DNA from: Novosphingobium sp. 18050
Lineage (GTDB): Bacteria; Pseudomonadota; Alphaproteobacteria; Sphingomonadales; Sphingomonadaceae
Length of the DNA: 64,000 nt
Direction of reading: 5' to 3'
NCBI RefSeq assembly: GCF_902706195.1
Contig: NZ_CACSJO010000006.1
Location: 62,001-126,000 of the forward strand
A model generated the notes under the pieces. The model did not search any database and had not been told where the DNA came from. It was given only the letters and a program-made list of their open reading frames with translations. This document shows positions 37,628 through 48,300 of this stretch, piece after piece; positions within the stretch are counted from its first letter, which is position 1; the number at the start of each line of letters is the position of its first letter. The position numbers and the translations under genes were made by a program.

Positions 37628-40600
37628 CATTCGCCGGCCCCGCATCGGGGATGGGCATGAGGTCGCGCTGCGTCCTGATCGGCTCGGAGAGACTACTCAC
37701 CGAATGCGCTGCAAAGCTGCGGGATCGCGGGCATGAGATCGTCGCTATCGTCAGCGATCAGGGCCCGATCCTCGACTGGGCGGGGCAGGAACGCATACCG
37801 GTGCTGGGAAAGCCGTCGGCGCTGATCGACGCTGGCCTGCCTCCATTCGATTACCTGTTCAGCATCACCAATCTGCGCCGTCTGCCGGCAGAAATCCTGT
37901 CCTTGCCCCGCCGCGCCGCGATCAACTTTCATGACGGCTTGCTGCCCGGTTATGCCGGCCTCAATACGCCCGTCTGGGCGCTGCTCAACGGCGAGACACG
38001 GCACGGGATCAGCTGGCACCTGATGACGGCGGACGTCGATGCAGGCGACCTTCTGCTGACCCGCCCGGTCGACCTCGACGCCGACGACAGCGCACTTTCG
38101 GTTAATACCAAATGCTTCATCACCGCGCTCGACAGCTTCGACGCCCTGATCATGGGTCTGGAAACCGACACGATCGTACCGCGCCCGCAGGACGATGCGC
38201 CGGGCCAGCTTTATGGCCTCACCGCCCGGCCTGCCGGGGCCGGAATGATCGACTGGAACGGCGATGCCCAGGCCATCGCGCGGATCGTGCGGGCACTCGA
38301 CCATGGCAGCTATGCCAATCCGCTCGGCACGCCGAAGCTCAGTATCGACGGACAGGTGCTGCTGGTCGGCATGGCTTCGATCCAGCCTGCCTGCTCGGGA
38401 TTGCCCGCCGGTACAATCGTCTCGATCCAAGGCGAGGAACTGGTCGTGGCGACCGCGACGCACGACTTGCGGATCGGCGCGATCACCACTTGCGGCGGCC
38501 TGCCCTGCCGTCCCGGCGAACATGGACTGAAGCCCTGCGCAAGGCTGGACATCCCGAGCCCGCAGCAGCGGGCGGACCTGTCGACGCTGAATGCCGCCGT
38601 CGGCAGTTTCGAACCCTGGTGGCGCAAGCGGCTTGCCCGCCGCGAGCCGCTGCTGCTGCCGCATGTCGATCGCAGCGGGACCGACACTTCGCCAAACATG
38701 GCCCACCGCGATCTGGCGGTCCCCGGCGGGGCAACACCGAATCCCGCGCGCGACCGCGCTGTGCTGGCGGCGCTGGTCGCCAGCCTCGGCCGCATCACCG
38801 ATAAACCCAGGTTTGACCTGGGCTATACCGACCCGATCCTGATGAGCCAGTATGGCGGGCTGGAGGCGTGGTTTTCGCCCCAACTGCCGCTGGGCATCGA
38901 CATCGACTTCTCTCGCGGCATTTCGAACCTGCGCGAAGCGCTCTGCACCGAGATACGCCAGATCCGCCGTCGGATCGGCCATGCCGCAGACCTCTTCGGA
39001 CGCAGTCCCGAGTTGCGTTTGGCACCTCAGGCTGAGGCGGGCGGCGATCCTTCTACCCTGCCCGTCGCCATCCTGCTGGTCGAGGACCTCGACAAGGCGG
39101 CTGCCCGCCCGGCCGCAGACCTCACCATCGCCCTGCTTTCGGATGGAAGCGCCTGCCGCTGGTTCCACGATCCCCGCCGCCTCGACGGTGAAGCAATCGA
39201 GACAATGCAGTCCGCCTTCCTCGCGCTGCTTGCCGCCGCCGATGCCGATCCCGACCGTCCGGTAGGTGAACTGCCTTTGATGGACCCGGATCAGCTGCGC
39301 CGCGTGATCGAGGACTGGAACGCGACCGACGTGGAAATCCGCCGGGATTTATGCATCCACGACCTGTTCGCGCAGCAGGTGGCACGCATGCCCGATGCTC
39401 CAGCCGTGACCTGCCGCGACCGGACGCTGACTTATGCAGAGCTTGATGCCCGCTCCAACCAGTTGGCCCATCAACTGCGCGCGCTGGGTGTCGGTCCGGA
39501 CGTATTGGTCGGGCTGAACGCCGACCGTTCGGTCGACCTTGTCGTCGCCCTAGTGGCGATCCACAAGGCGGGCGGCGCTTACGTGCCGCTCGACCCGAGC
39601 TATCCGACGGACCGGATTGCCTACATGATCGCGGATTCCCGCGCGTCGATCATCATCACCGACAGCGCCCTGGTCCACGCCCTGCCGCCGACCGACGCGA
39701 CGATCCTGTGCCTTGACGGCGACTGGCCCTTCATCGCAGAGCGTTCCAGCGAGCCGGTTCCGGCACTCGCCGTGCCGGAGAACCTGGCCTATGTGATCTA
39801 CACGTCGGGCTCCACCGGCAAGCCTAAGGGCGTCATGGTGGAACACCGCAACGCGGTGAACTTCTTCGCGGGCATGGATCGCAAGCTGGAGGCCCCCGGC
39901 ACATGGCTGGCGGTGACCAGCCTCAGCTTCGATATTTCGGTCCTGGAACTGTGCTGGACGCTCACCACGGGCTTTCATGTGGTCCTTGCCACGAACGACG
40001 ATATCAAGGCGGCCCCGGCGATCGCGGCGGCGCAGACGCCGGTCGAGTTTAGCCTTTTCTACTTCCCCAGCGCCGATGCCAGCAGCGCCGCCGACCAGTA
40101 TCGCCTGCTGCTGGAAGGCGCGAAGTTTGCGGACAATCATGGCTTCACCGCCGTCTGGACGCCGGAGCGGCATTTTCATGCCTTCGGCGGTCTATACCCC
40201 AATCCATCGGTCGCCAGCGCGGCGATTGCCGCGATCACTAGCAATGTCCAGATCAGGGGCGGCAGCGTTGTCCTGCCGCTGCACCATCCGATCCGCGTGG
40301 CCGAGGAATGGTCGCTGGTCGACAACCTTTCGCAAGGTCGCGTCGGCATTTCCTTCGCCGCTGGCTGGCAACCCAACGACTTCGTGCTGCGGCCCGAAAA
40401 CTTCGCCGATCGCAACGCCGCGATGATGCGCGGCATCGATACGGTGCGCGCCCTGTGGCGCGGTGAAACGCGGCCCTTCCCCGGTCCGCTCGGCAGCGAC
40501 GTGGAAACGGCGATCTACCCTCGCCCGGTCCAGCCCGAGCTTCCGGTATGGATTACCTCGGCAGGCAACGTCGATACTTTCGTATCGGCAGGCACGGCGG

Positions 40601-42315
40601 GAACCTTTGTCCTTACCCACCTGCTGGGCCAGACGGTGGAGGAAATGGCGGCCAAGGTCGCCCGCTACCGCGAGGCGTGGAAAGCGGCGGGTCATCCCGG
40701 CGAGGGTCATGTTACGCTGATGCTGCACAGCTTCGTCGGCAACGATGCCGAAGCCGTTCGCGAGGCCGTGCGCGGGCCGATGATCGCTTACTTGCGTACT
40801 TCGACCGATCTGGTGAAGAAGTTCGCCTGGTCCTTCCCGGCTTTCAAGCGCCGCCCCGGCATGGAGGAATCGAGCGCCCACGCCGACCTCTCCAGCGTCA
40901 CCGAGGCGGAGATGGACTCGCTCCTGGAATATGCCTTCGACCGCTATTACGATACCAGCGGCCTGTTCGGCACGCCGCAGAACTGCCTGGCGATGGTTGC
41001 TCGGGTCCGGGCGGCGGGCATCGACGAGATCGGCTGCCTGATCGACTTCGGCCTGCCGGTGCAGCAGGTGCTCGACCACCTGCCCGCGCTCGACGCGCTG
41101 CGGCAGATGGCGAACCCGGGACCGTCGGTCCAGTCCGCCACGCTGCCCACGCTGATGGCCCGGCATGAGGTCACGCATCTCCAATGCACCCCTTCAATGG
41201 CGCATATGCTGGTCGCAGACGACGCAGCGCGTGCGCAGCTGGCGAAGCTCCAGCGCCTGATGATCGGCGGAGAAGCCTTTCCGCCTTCCCTCGCACAGGA
41301 TCTCTACGCGCTCGCCGGAACGTCCGTCATGAACATGTACGGGCCGACGGAAACCACCATCTGGTCTGCCGTCCACAAGCTGGACGGGGCACCCGGTGCA
41401 GTGCCCCTGGGACGTCCGCTCGCCAACCAGCAGGTCTTTATCCTCGACAGCCGCCAGCAGCCCTGCCCGCCGGGCATTCCGGGTGAGCTGGTGATCGGCG
41501 GTGAGGGCGTGGTGCGCGGCTATCTGTTCCGGCCCGAACTGACGGCGGAGCGGTTCATCGCCCACCCCTTCCGTCCGGGCGCGCGTGCCTATCGTACCGG
41601 GGACCTCGCGCGGCAGCGCAGCGACGGCACGCTCGAATTCCTGGGAAGGCTGGATCACCAGATCAAGATACGGGGCTATCGCATCGAACTGGGCGAGATC
41701 GAGGCGGTGCTCAGCAGTCACCCCGAAGTGGAGCAAGCGATTGTCTCCGCCAGGGAGGACACTCCGGGGGATGTCCGGCTGGTCGGGTATTATGTACCAG
41801 CAAACGTTGCCAATACCCCTGTCGACGTACTGCGCGACCACATGCGCGTACATCTCCCGGAGTTCATGGTGCCGGCCGTGTTCGTGGAAATGCGGGCTCT
41901 GCCGCGCACGCCCAACGGCAAGGTCGATCGCGGTGCCCTGCCTGCCCCGCAGGGCGGTGCGATTTCTCCCGGTGGCGACTATGTCGCGCCGGGAGACGCC
42001 ATGGAGGAGCGGGTGGCGGCCATCTGGCGCGAGGTTCTCAAGCTCGACAAGGTCGGCACGCACGACAATTTCTTCGACATCGGCGGTCATTCGCTGCTGG
42101 CGGTGCAAGTCCACCGTCAGCTGCGCGCCGCGCTCGACCGGCCGCTGCCGCTGACCGACATCTTCCGCTTTCCAACCGTCCAGACGCTCAGCGCGCATCT
42201 GTCGGGTGGCGGTGATGGCAATGCAGCAGTGATCGAAGGCCAGGCGCGGGCAGCGGAACGGCGGGCGGCACTCGATCGGCGCCGCGGCGTCAGGGCGCCG
42301 CTGGCAACACGATAA
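37624..42315 (+). CDS. NRPS: formyltransferase - remnant C - A split by luciferase-like monooxygenase - PCP
   Basis: A 1563-residue megasynthase. Residues ~10-300 form a methionyl-tRNA-formyltransferase-like domain: the triad is N101, H103 (NFHDGLLPG) and D139 (DVDAGDLLL), with the same spacing as E. coli Fmt. Residues ~395-570 resemble the second half of a condensation domain; no HHxxxDG is present. The adenylation domain starts near 575 (LTYAELDARSNQLA; YTSGSTGKPKG; FDISVLE). After FDISVLE and VVLATND, residues ~805-1145 are a luciferase-like FMN monooxygenase (FSLFYFPSADASS, WTPERHFHAFGG, GISFAAGWQPNDF); the A domain then resumes (LQCTPSMAH, GPTETT, NGKVDR). The pocket code read by eye is D-I-L-Q-M-G-M-I-W, close to the known glycine code. 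The carrier Ser is S1490 (DIGGHSLL). Confidence 0.9.
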   Translation: MTFAGPASGMGMRSRCVLIGSERLLTECAAKLRDRGHEIVAIVSDQGPILDWAGQERIPVLGKPSALIDAGLPPFDYLFSITNLRRLPAEILSLPRRAAINFHDGLLPGYAGLNTPVWALLNGETRHGISWHLMTADVDAGDLLLTRPVDLDADDSALSVNTKCFITALDSFDALIMGLETDTIVPRPQDDAPGQLYGLTARPAGAGMIDWNGDAQAIARIVRALDHGSYANPLGTPKLSIDGQVLLVGMASIQPACSGLPAGTIVSIQGEELVVATATHDLRIGAITTCGGLPCRPGEHGLKPCARLDIPSPQQRADLSTLNAAVGSFEPWWRKRLARREPLLLPHVDRSGTDTSPNMAHRDLAVPGGATPNPARDRAVLAALVASLGRITDKPRFDLGYTDPILMSQYGGLEAWFSPQLPLGIDIDFSRGISNLREALCTEIRQIRRRIGHAADLFGRSPELRLAPQAEAGGDPSTLPVAILLVEDLDKAAARPAADLTIALLSDGSACRWFHDPRRLDGEAIETMQSAFLALLAAADADPDRPVGELPLMDPDQLRRVIEDWNATDVEIRRDLCIHDLFAQQVARMPDAPAVTCRDRTLTYAELDARSNQLAHQLRALGVGPDVLVGLNADRSVDLVVALVAIHKAGGAYVPLDPSYPTDRIAYMIADSRASIIITDSALVHALPPTDATILCLDGDWPFIAERSSEPVPALAVPENLAYVIYTSGSTGKPKGVMVEHRNAVNFFAGMDRKLEAPGTWLAVTSLSFDISVLELCWTLTTGFHVVLATNDDIKAAPAIAAAQTPVEFSLFYFPSADASSAADQYRLLLEGAKFADNHGFTAVWTPERHFHAFGGLYPNPSVASAAIAAITSNVQIRGGSVVLPLHHPIRVAEEWSLVDNLSQGRVGISFAAGWQPNDFVLRPENFADRNAAMMRGIDTVRALWRGETRPFPGPLGSDVETAIYPRPVQPELPVWITSAGNVDTFVSAGTAGTFVLTHLLGQTVEEMAAKVARYREAWKAAGHPGEGHVTLMLHSFVGNDAEAVREAVRGPMIAYLRTSTDLVKKFAWSFPAFKRRPGMEESSAHADLSSVTEAEMDSLLEYAFDRYYDTSGLFGTPQNCLAMVARVRAAGIDEIGCLIDFGLPVQQVLDHLPALDALRQMANPGPSVQSATLPTLMARHEVTHLQCTPSMAHMLVADDAARAQLAKLQRLMIGGEAFPPSLAQDLYALAGTSVMNMYGPTETTIWSAVHKLDGAPGAVPLGRPLANQQVFILDSRQQPCPPGIPGELVIGGEGVVRGYLFRPELTAERFIAHPFRPGARAYRTGDLARQRSDGTLEFLGRLDHQIKIRGYRIELGEIEAVLSSHPEVEQAIVSAREDTPGDVRLVGYYVPANVANTPVDVLRDHMRVHLPEFMVPAVFVEMRALPRTPNGKVDRGALPAPQGGAISPGGDYVAPGDAMEERVAAIWREVLKLDKVGTHDNFFDIGGHSLLAVQVHRQLRAALDRPLPLTDIFRFPTVQTLSAHLSGGGDGNAAVIEGQARAAERRAALDRRRGVRAPLATR

Positions 42316-42330
42316 CGGGGTGGACAAGAC

Positions 42331-45300
42331 ATGTATCGCAACGACGAGCATTTCGAGGGGCAATTCCCTGCCGCTGGCGGCGAGGAGCCCGAGAACGCAA
42401 TCGCCATCGTTGGCATGTCCTGCCGTTTCGCCGGGGCGCGCGGAATCGATGCCTACTGGGATCTGCTGAGTGGCGGTGTCGAGGGGATAGAGCACTATTC
42501 CGAGGAAGCCCTGCTCGCCGCCGGGGCCGATCCGCGCATGATCGCCCGCCCCAACTACATCCGCGCCGGCGCGCCGCTGGCGGACATGGAATGCTTCGAC
42601 AACGCCTTGTTCGGGCTCAGCCCGCGCGATGCCGCGATAATGGACCCGCAGCACCGCCATTTCCTGGAATGCGCCTGGGAAGCGATGGAGGATGCCGGCC
42701 ACGTCGCGGACCGGGTGCCGGGCGCGATCGGCGTTTTCGGCGGCACCGGTCACAACGCCTACCTGTTCAGCAACCTGCTGACGAATCCCAAGCTGGTCCG
42801 CGATGTCGGGCCGTTCCTGCTGCGCCACACCGGCAACGACAAGGACTTCCTGTCGACCCGCGTATCGTACCTGCTCAACCTCAAGGGGCCGAGCGTCAAC
42901 GTCCAGACGGCGTGCTCGACCTCGCTGGTGGCGATACACAGCGCGGTGCAAAGCCTGTTGAACCGCGAGTGCGATATGGCGCTGGCGGGCGCCGCCTCCA
43001 TCGAACTGCCCCATGCACAGGGCTACCTGTACGAAGAGGGAGAGATCACCAGTGCGGACGGCCACTGCCGTCCCTTCGATGCGGATTCGACCGGCGCCGT
43101 CTTCGGCAGCGGCGTGGGCATCGTCGTGCTGCGCCGGCTTGAAGATGCATTGGCCGATAACGACCATATCTACGCGGTGATCCGCGGCTCTGCGGTCAAC
43201 AACGACGGGTCGGGCAAAGTCAGCTACCTCAGCCCCAGCGTCGATGGCCATGCCGGCGTCGTCAGCGAAGCCCTGGATGTGGCGCAGGTCGATGCCCGCA
43301 GCGTCGGCTATGTCGAGGCGCACGGCACCGGCACGCGCGTCGGCGACCCGATCGAGATTGCTGCGCTGAGTCAGGCTTATCGCCGCCATACCGCCGACAC
43401 CGGCTTCTGCCGCATCGGTTCGGTAAAGGGCAATATCGGCCATACCGACACCGCCGCCGGGGTCGCGAGCGTCATCAAGGTGGGTCTGTCCCTGCACTAC
43501 GGTGCTATCGCTCCGACGCTTCACTATTCCCGGCCCAACCCGGCCTGCGACTTCGGCGACAGTCCTTTCTCTGTGGCGGGCGAGTTCGAGCCTTGGCCCC
43601 GCTTGCCCGGCAGGCCGCGCCGCGCAGGTGTCAGCTCGCTGGGTGTCGGCGGGACCAACGCCCACGTTATCATGGAAGAGGCCCCGCCGCGTGCGCCCGG
43701 CAGTGCCGGCCGCCCAAGGCAGGTACTGACGCTGTCCGCCCAGACGGCCACGGCACTGGAGGCAAACGCCGCCGCGCTGGGCAATCACCTTCGGGCAAAC
43801 CCGGGGCTTAACCTCGCCGATGTCGCTTTCACTTTAAGTACAGGTCGCAAGTCACTGGCTTATCGTAAAATTATCGTTGCAAGAGACGGAACGGACGCTG
43901 CCGAGGCGCTTGCCCAACCCGCCAATGCACGAGTATGCAAAGCCGTGACTGGAAGCGGAAATCGCTCGGTTGCCTTCCTGTTTTGCGGCGCCGGCGCGCA
44001 ATATGCCGGGATGGGCGCGGAACTCTATGCGAGCGAGCCGCTGTTCCGAGGTGTGATCGACGAGTGCCTGTCCCATCTGGGGCGCGAGGAAGGCGAGGTT
44101 CTCAAGGGCTGGCTCTATCCGGATGCGCAGAATGCCGAGCAGGCGGCACTGGCGATGCAGCGCCCCTCCATCGCGCTGCCGCTGCTGTTTTCGGTGCAGG
44201 TCGCGCTGGCACGGTTGTGGATGGCCTGGGGCGTCACACCCGGCGCCATGATCGGACACAGCTCGGGTGAATATGCTGCCGCGCATCTGGCCGGCGTGCT
44301 CAGCCTTTCCGACGCACTGACCATCGTGCGCGCCCGTGGCCGCCTATTCGAGACGGTGCCCGGTGGCGCCATGCTCAGCGTGCCGATGGCCGAGGCGGAC
44401 ATTGTGCCGCTGCTATCGCCCGAACTTTCGATCGCGGCGGTAAACGGGCCGAAGCTGGCCGTCGTATCCGGCCCTGCCGCCGCGATTGCCGCTTTCGCCG
44501 AAGAACTGGCCGCGCGTGAAGTGGAAACACAGACCGTGGGCATTTCGGTGGCGGCACATTCAGCCATGCTCGATCCGATCCTGGATGCGTTCAGGAAAGT
44601 GCTGGCGACCGTCCGGTTCAGCCCGCCCAGCCTCGCTTTCGTCTCCAACCTGACCGGCGACTGGATCACCGCCGCGCAGGCGACCGACCCGGAATATTGG
44701 GTGACGCACCTGCGCCAGCCGGTCCGCTTCACCGACGGTCTGGCGCGGCTGTTGGGCGATCCCGACCGCGTGCTGCTGGAAGTCGGCCCCGGCCGGGTCC
44801 TTTCAAGCCTCGCCCGCCAACACCCCGACCGCAATGCCGACCTGCCGGTGCTCAACAGCCTGCCCCATAAGGACGAGCGCAAGTCTGGCGATCTGGCCCA
44901 TGTGCTCGATACGCTGGGCAACCTTTGGGCTGCCGGCGTGACCCCGGACTGGGACGCTTACTGGGCGGCCGAGCGGCGCTGCCGCCTGCCTTTGCCCACA
45001 TATCGGTTTGATCGGCAGCGGCACTGGTTCGAACCGGGCACGGCTGCGATGGCCGCAATGGAACCTGAGATAGCGCCCGACCAGCCCCTGCCCCGCCATG
45101 CGGACATGGCCGACTGGCTATACGAGCCGATCTGGCACCGCGCGGCTCAGGAGGCAGTCGCCACGCCGGACGGCGTGACGCTGGTGTTCGAGGACAAGGC
45201 CGGGCTTGGTGCCGAAATTGCTGCCAGCCTGCGCGGGCAGGAACAGCGCGTCATCTCCGTGCGGCCGGGACGGCGCTTTCGCCAGATCGACGACGTGACG

Positions 45301-48300
45301 TTCGAAATTAACGTCCGCGCCGCCGAGGACTACAGCCGCCTGGCCACGACGCTTGCGGATCGCGATCTCGCGCCTGCCCGCGTCTATCACCTATGGCTGG
45401 TGACCGGCGAGACTGCGCCCGATGCCGCCGCTCTGCAGGACCTCGGGCTGCACAGCCTGGTCTTCCTGACCCAGGCGCTGGGCGAAGGCGACACCGGTCC
45501 GATTGCCGTCACCGTGGTTTCGGACGGCGTGCAGCGCGTCTGCGACGAGGAAGGGATGGTGCCTGCCAAGGCCACCATCCTCGGCGCATGCCGTGTCATC
45601 CCGCGGGAATATCCCGAAATCCGAGTGCGCAGCGTCGATATACGTCTACCCCGCCGCAACGGCCCCGCCTGGGCCACCTTGCGCGACATGTTGATCGCGG
45701 AAAGCGCGCAGCCCGACGACGCCGAAGTCATCGCCTATCGCGCCTCCGAGCGCTGGACGGCCAGCTTCGCGACTGCCCGCACGCCCGTCACCGCGCCGAT
45801 ACCGGCCGAGATCCACCTCAAGCAGGAAGGCGTGTACCTGATCACCGGCGGCCTTGGCGGGCTGGGCATGGTGATGGCCGGGCACCTTGCACGGACCCGC
45901 AAGGCCCGGCTGGCCCTGCTGGCACGCCGCGCCTTGCCGCCGCGCGAACAATGGCAGGACATCATGGCCCGCGCCGGAGCCGACCCGGTGGCCCGCACGA
46001 TCCGCAAGATCCGCGCGATCGAGGCGGCTGGCGGCGAAGTCATGCTGATCGTCGCCGACGTCTGCAACGTTCGCGCGATGCGCAGGGCAGTGAAGCAGAT
46101 CCACCAGCAATGGGGCCCGATCGACGGCGTCTTCCACACCGCCGGCGTGATCGACGACGGACTGCTCCAGCTCAAGACCCGCTCCTCGATAGACCGCGTA
46201 CTGTCGCCCAAGCTCCACGGCACGCTTGCGCTCGACGTGGCCCTCAAGGACGAGCGGCCCGAATTCATGCTGCTGTTCTCCTCGATCAGCGCTTTTGCCG
46301 GGATACCCGGGCAGGTCGACTATGCTGCGGCGAACGCCTTCCTCGATGCTTACGCCCAGAGCCGGCGGGACGATGTGACGAACGTCGTCTCCATCGCCTG
46401 GAGCCGTTGGCAGGACGTGGGCATGGCGGCCGATCTCGCCGAACAGGCAGCCGGGGACCGCGCCACCGCACCGCTGGGCGTAGGCGAGGCGATGGACCAT
46501 CCGTTCCTGCACGCCATGCACCGGCTGTCGCCAACCGAAGTGATCGTAGAGGGCATGCTTTCGCCCGATCGCCACTGGCTGCTGGACGAGCACAGGCTGG
46601 CAGACGGTTCCTCCCTCATCCCCGGCACCGGCTTCCTCGAACTTGCGCGGGCCGCTTTCGACAGCCTTGAGGCCGGACCAAGCGAACTGGCCGATATTCT
46701 GTTCCTGACGCCCTTCGCCGTCCCCGACGGCGAGAGCCGGACCTTGCGTATCCACATGCATCAGGAGCGCGACGGCGACTGGCACTTCTCCATCCTCGGC
46801 CGCGCTGTGAACGGCGACCCGGAGCAAGGCTGGACCGAGCACGTCCGTGGCGTCATCCGCCGCCTCGCCGCCGCGCCCCTGGCGCCGCAAGACGTGCATG
46901 CGCTGCTGCAACGCATGCCGGCAGAGGGCAATGCCGAAGCACTTGTCGATGCATCGTCGATGATGCGCTTCGGGCCGCGCTGGCGGTCGGTGCGTCAACT
47001 GCGCATCGCCGATGGTGAGGCCGTGCTGGAACTGGCGCTGGACCGCCGGTTCGCCCACGATCTCGCCCATATAGCGCTGCACCCCGCCCTGCTCGATTTC
47101 GCCACGGCGGGCGCGCAGTGCCTGATCCCGTCACGGCGTCCGGGACAGGATTTCTTCGCGCCTGCCTCCTATGGTTCGATCAAGCTCTATCAGGCCTGCC
47201 CCGCGCACCTGGTCAGCCATGTCCGTTGCCGCCCCGTGACGAGCGACGCCATTGCCGTGTTCGACGTGACGCTGCTCGATCCCCAAGGCCGGGTGATCGC
47301 CGAGATCGCCGAATTCACGATGCTCCGTCTTTCGGACACCGCCCGGCTCTCCGGCACCGAAACTACGGCACCACGCCCGGCAAGCAGGCCGCTTCCCGCA
47401 GAGCCGGCGAGCGACGGTCTGGTCTCCGCCGAAGGCGTGGCGATCGTCGAGCGCGTGCTGGCGGGCGTGCGAGCCAGCCATGTCATCATCTCGCCCACCG
47501 ACCTGCACCAGACACTGGCCCGAATCCGCGCGCCCTATCAGCCGACAGCGGCGTTCGAGCGGGACGACGAAGCACTCGGCGGCGATCCCCCGGCGACCGC
47601 TGCTGAGCGCATCATCGCTGAAATCTGGAGCGAGATGCTGGGCGTAAGGCACATCCAGCGCAGCGACGACTTCTTCGACCTTGGCGGCCACTCGCTGCTG
47701 GGCGTGCAGTTCATGAACCGCCTGCGCAAGCGGACCGGCAAGCAACTGCCGCTGGCCACACTGCTGGAAAGCGCGACGGTAGAGAAGCTGGGCCGGCTGA
47801 TTGATCCCGAAGGCGCCGCCGTGGTCGGCTCCAGCGAAGCGCCGGAGGAGGAAGTCGCCGCCAACCGCAAGATCATCACCATCCGTCCCGGAAGCCGGAA
47901 AACCCCGCTGTTCCTGGTCCACGATGGCCTGGGCGAAACGCTGCTCTACCGCGCGCTGGCGATGCGGATGGACCCCGATCGTCCGGTTATGGGCATCGAG
48001 CCGGACGTCTATGCCGGCGGCGCCTACCTGCACACCAGCATCGCCGAAATGGCCCGCGCCTACATCGTGCGGATGCAGACGGTGCAGCCGCATGGCCCAT
48101 ACCTCATCGCAGGACTTTGTGCCGGCGGCGTCATCGCGTTCGAGATGGCCCGCCAGCTGCAGGAAATGGGGGAGAGCACTGCCTTCGTCGGCATCGTCGA
48201 TGCCGCAGATGTCGAAGCGCACAAGCGCTCGTTCTACATCACCCGTACCCGCATCCAGCGCGTCCGCGCACTGCTGCGCGGCGATGCCGGAGGGCCACCT

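Noticed and set aside
41194..43788. Minus-strand open frame of about 860 codons opposite the NRPS-PKS junction
   Set aside because: It is antisense to the NRPS and PKS coding frames with no motif, and follows from the GC-rich third position of those genes.
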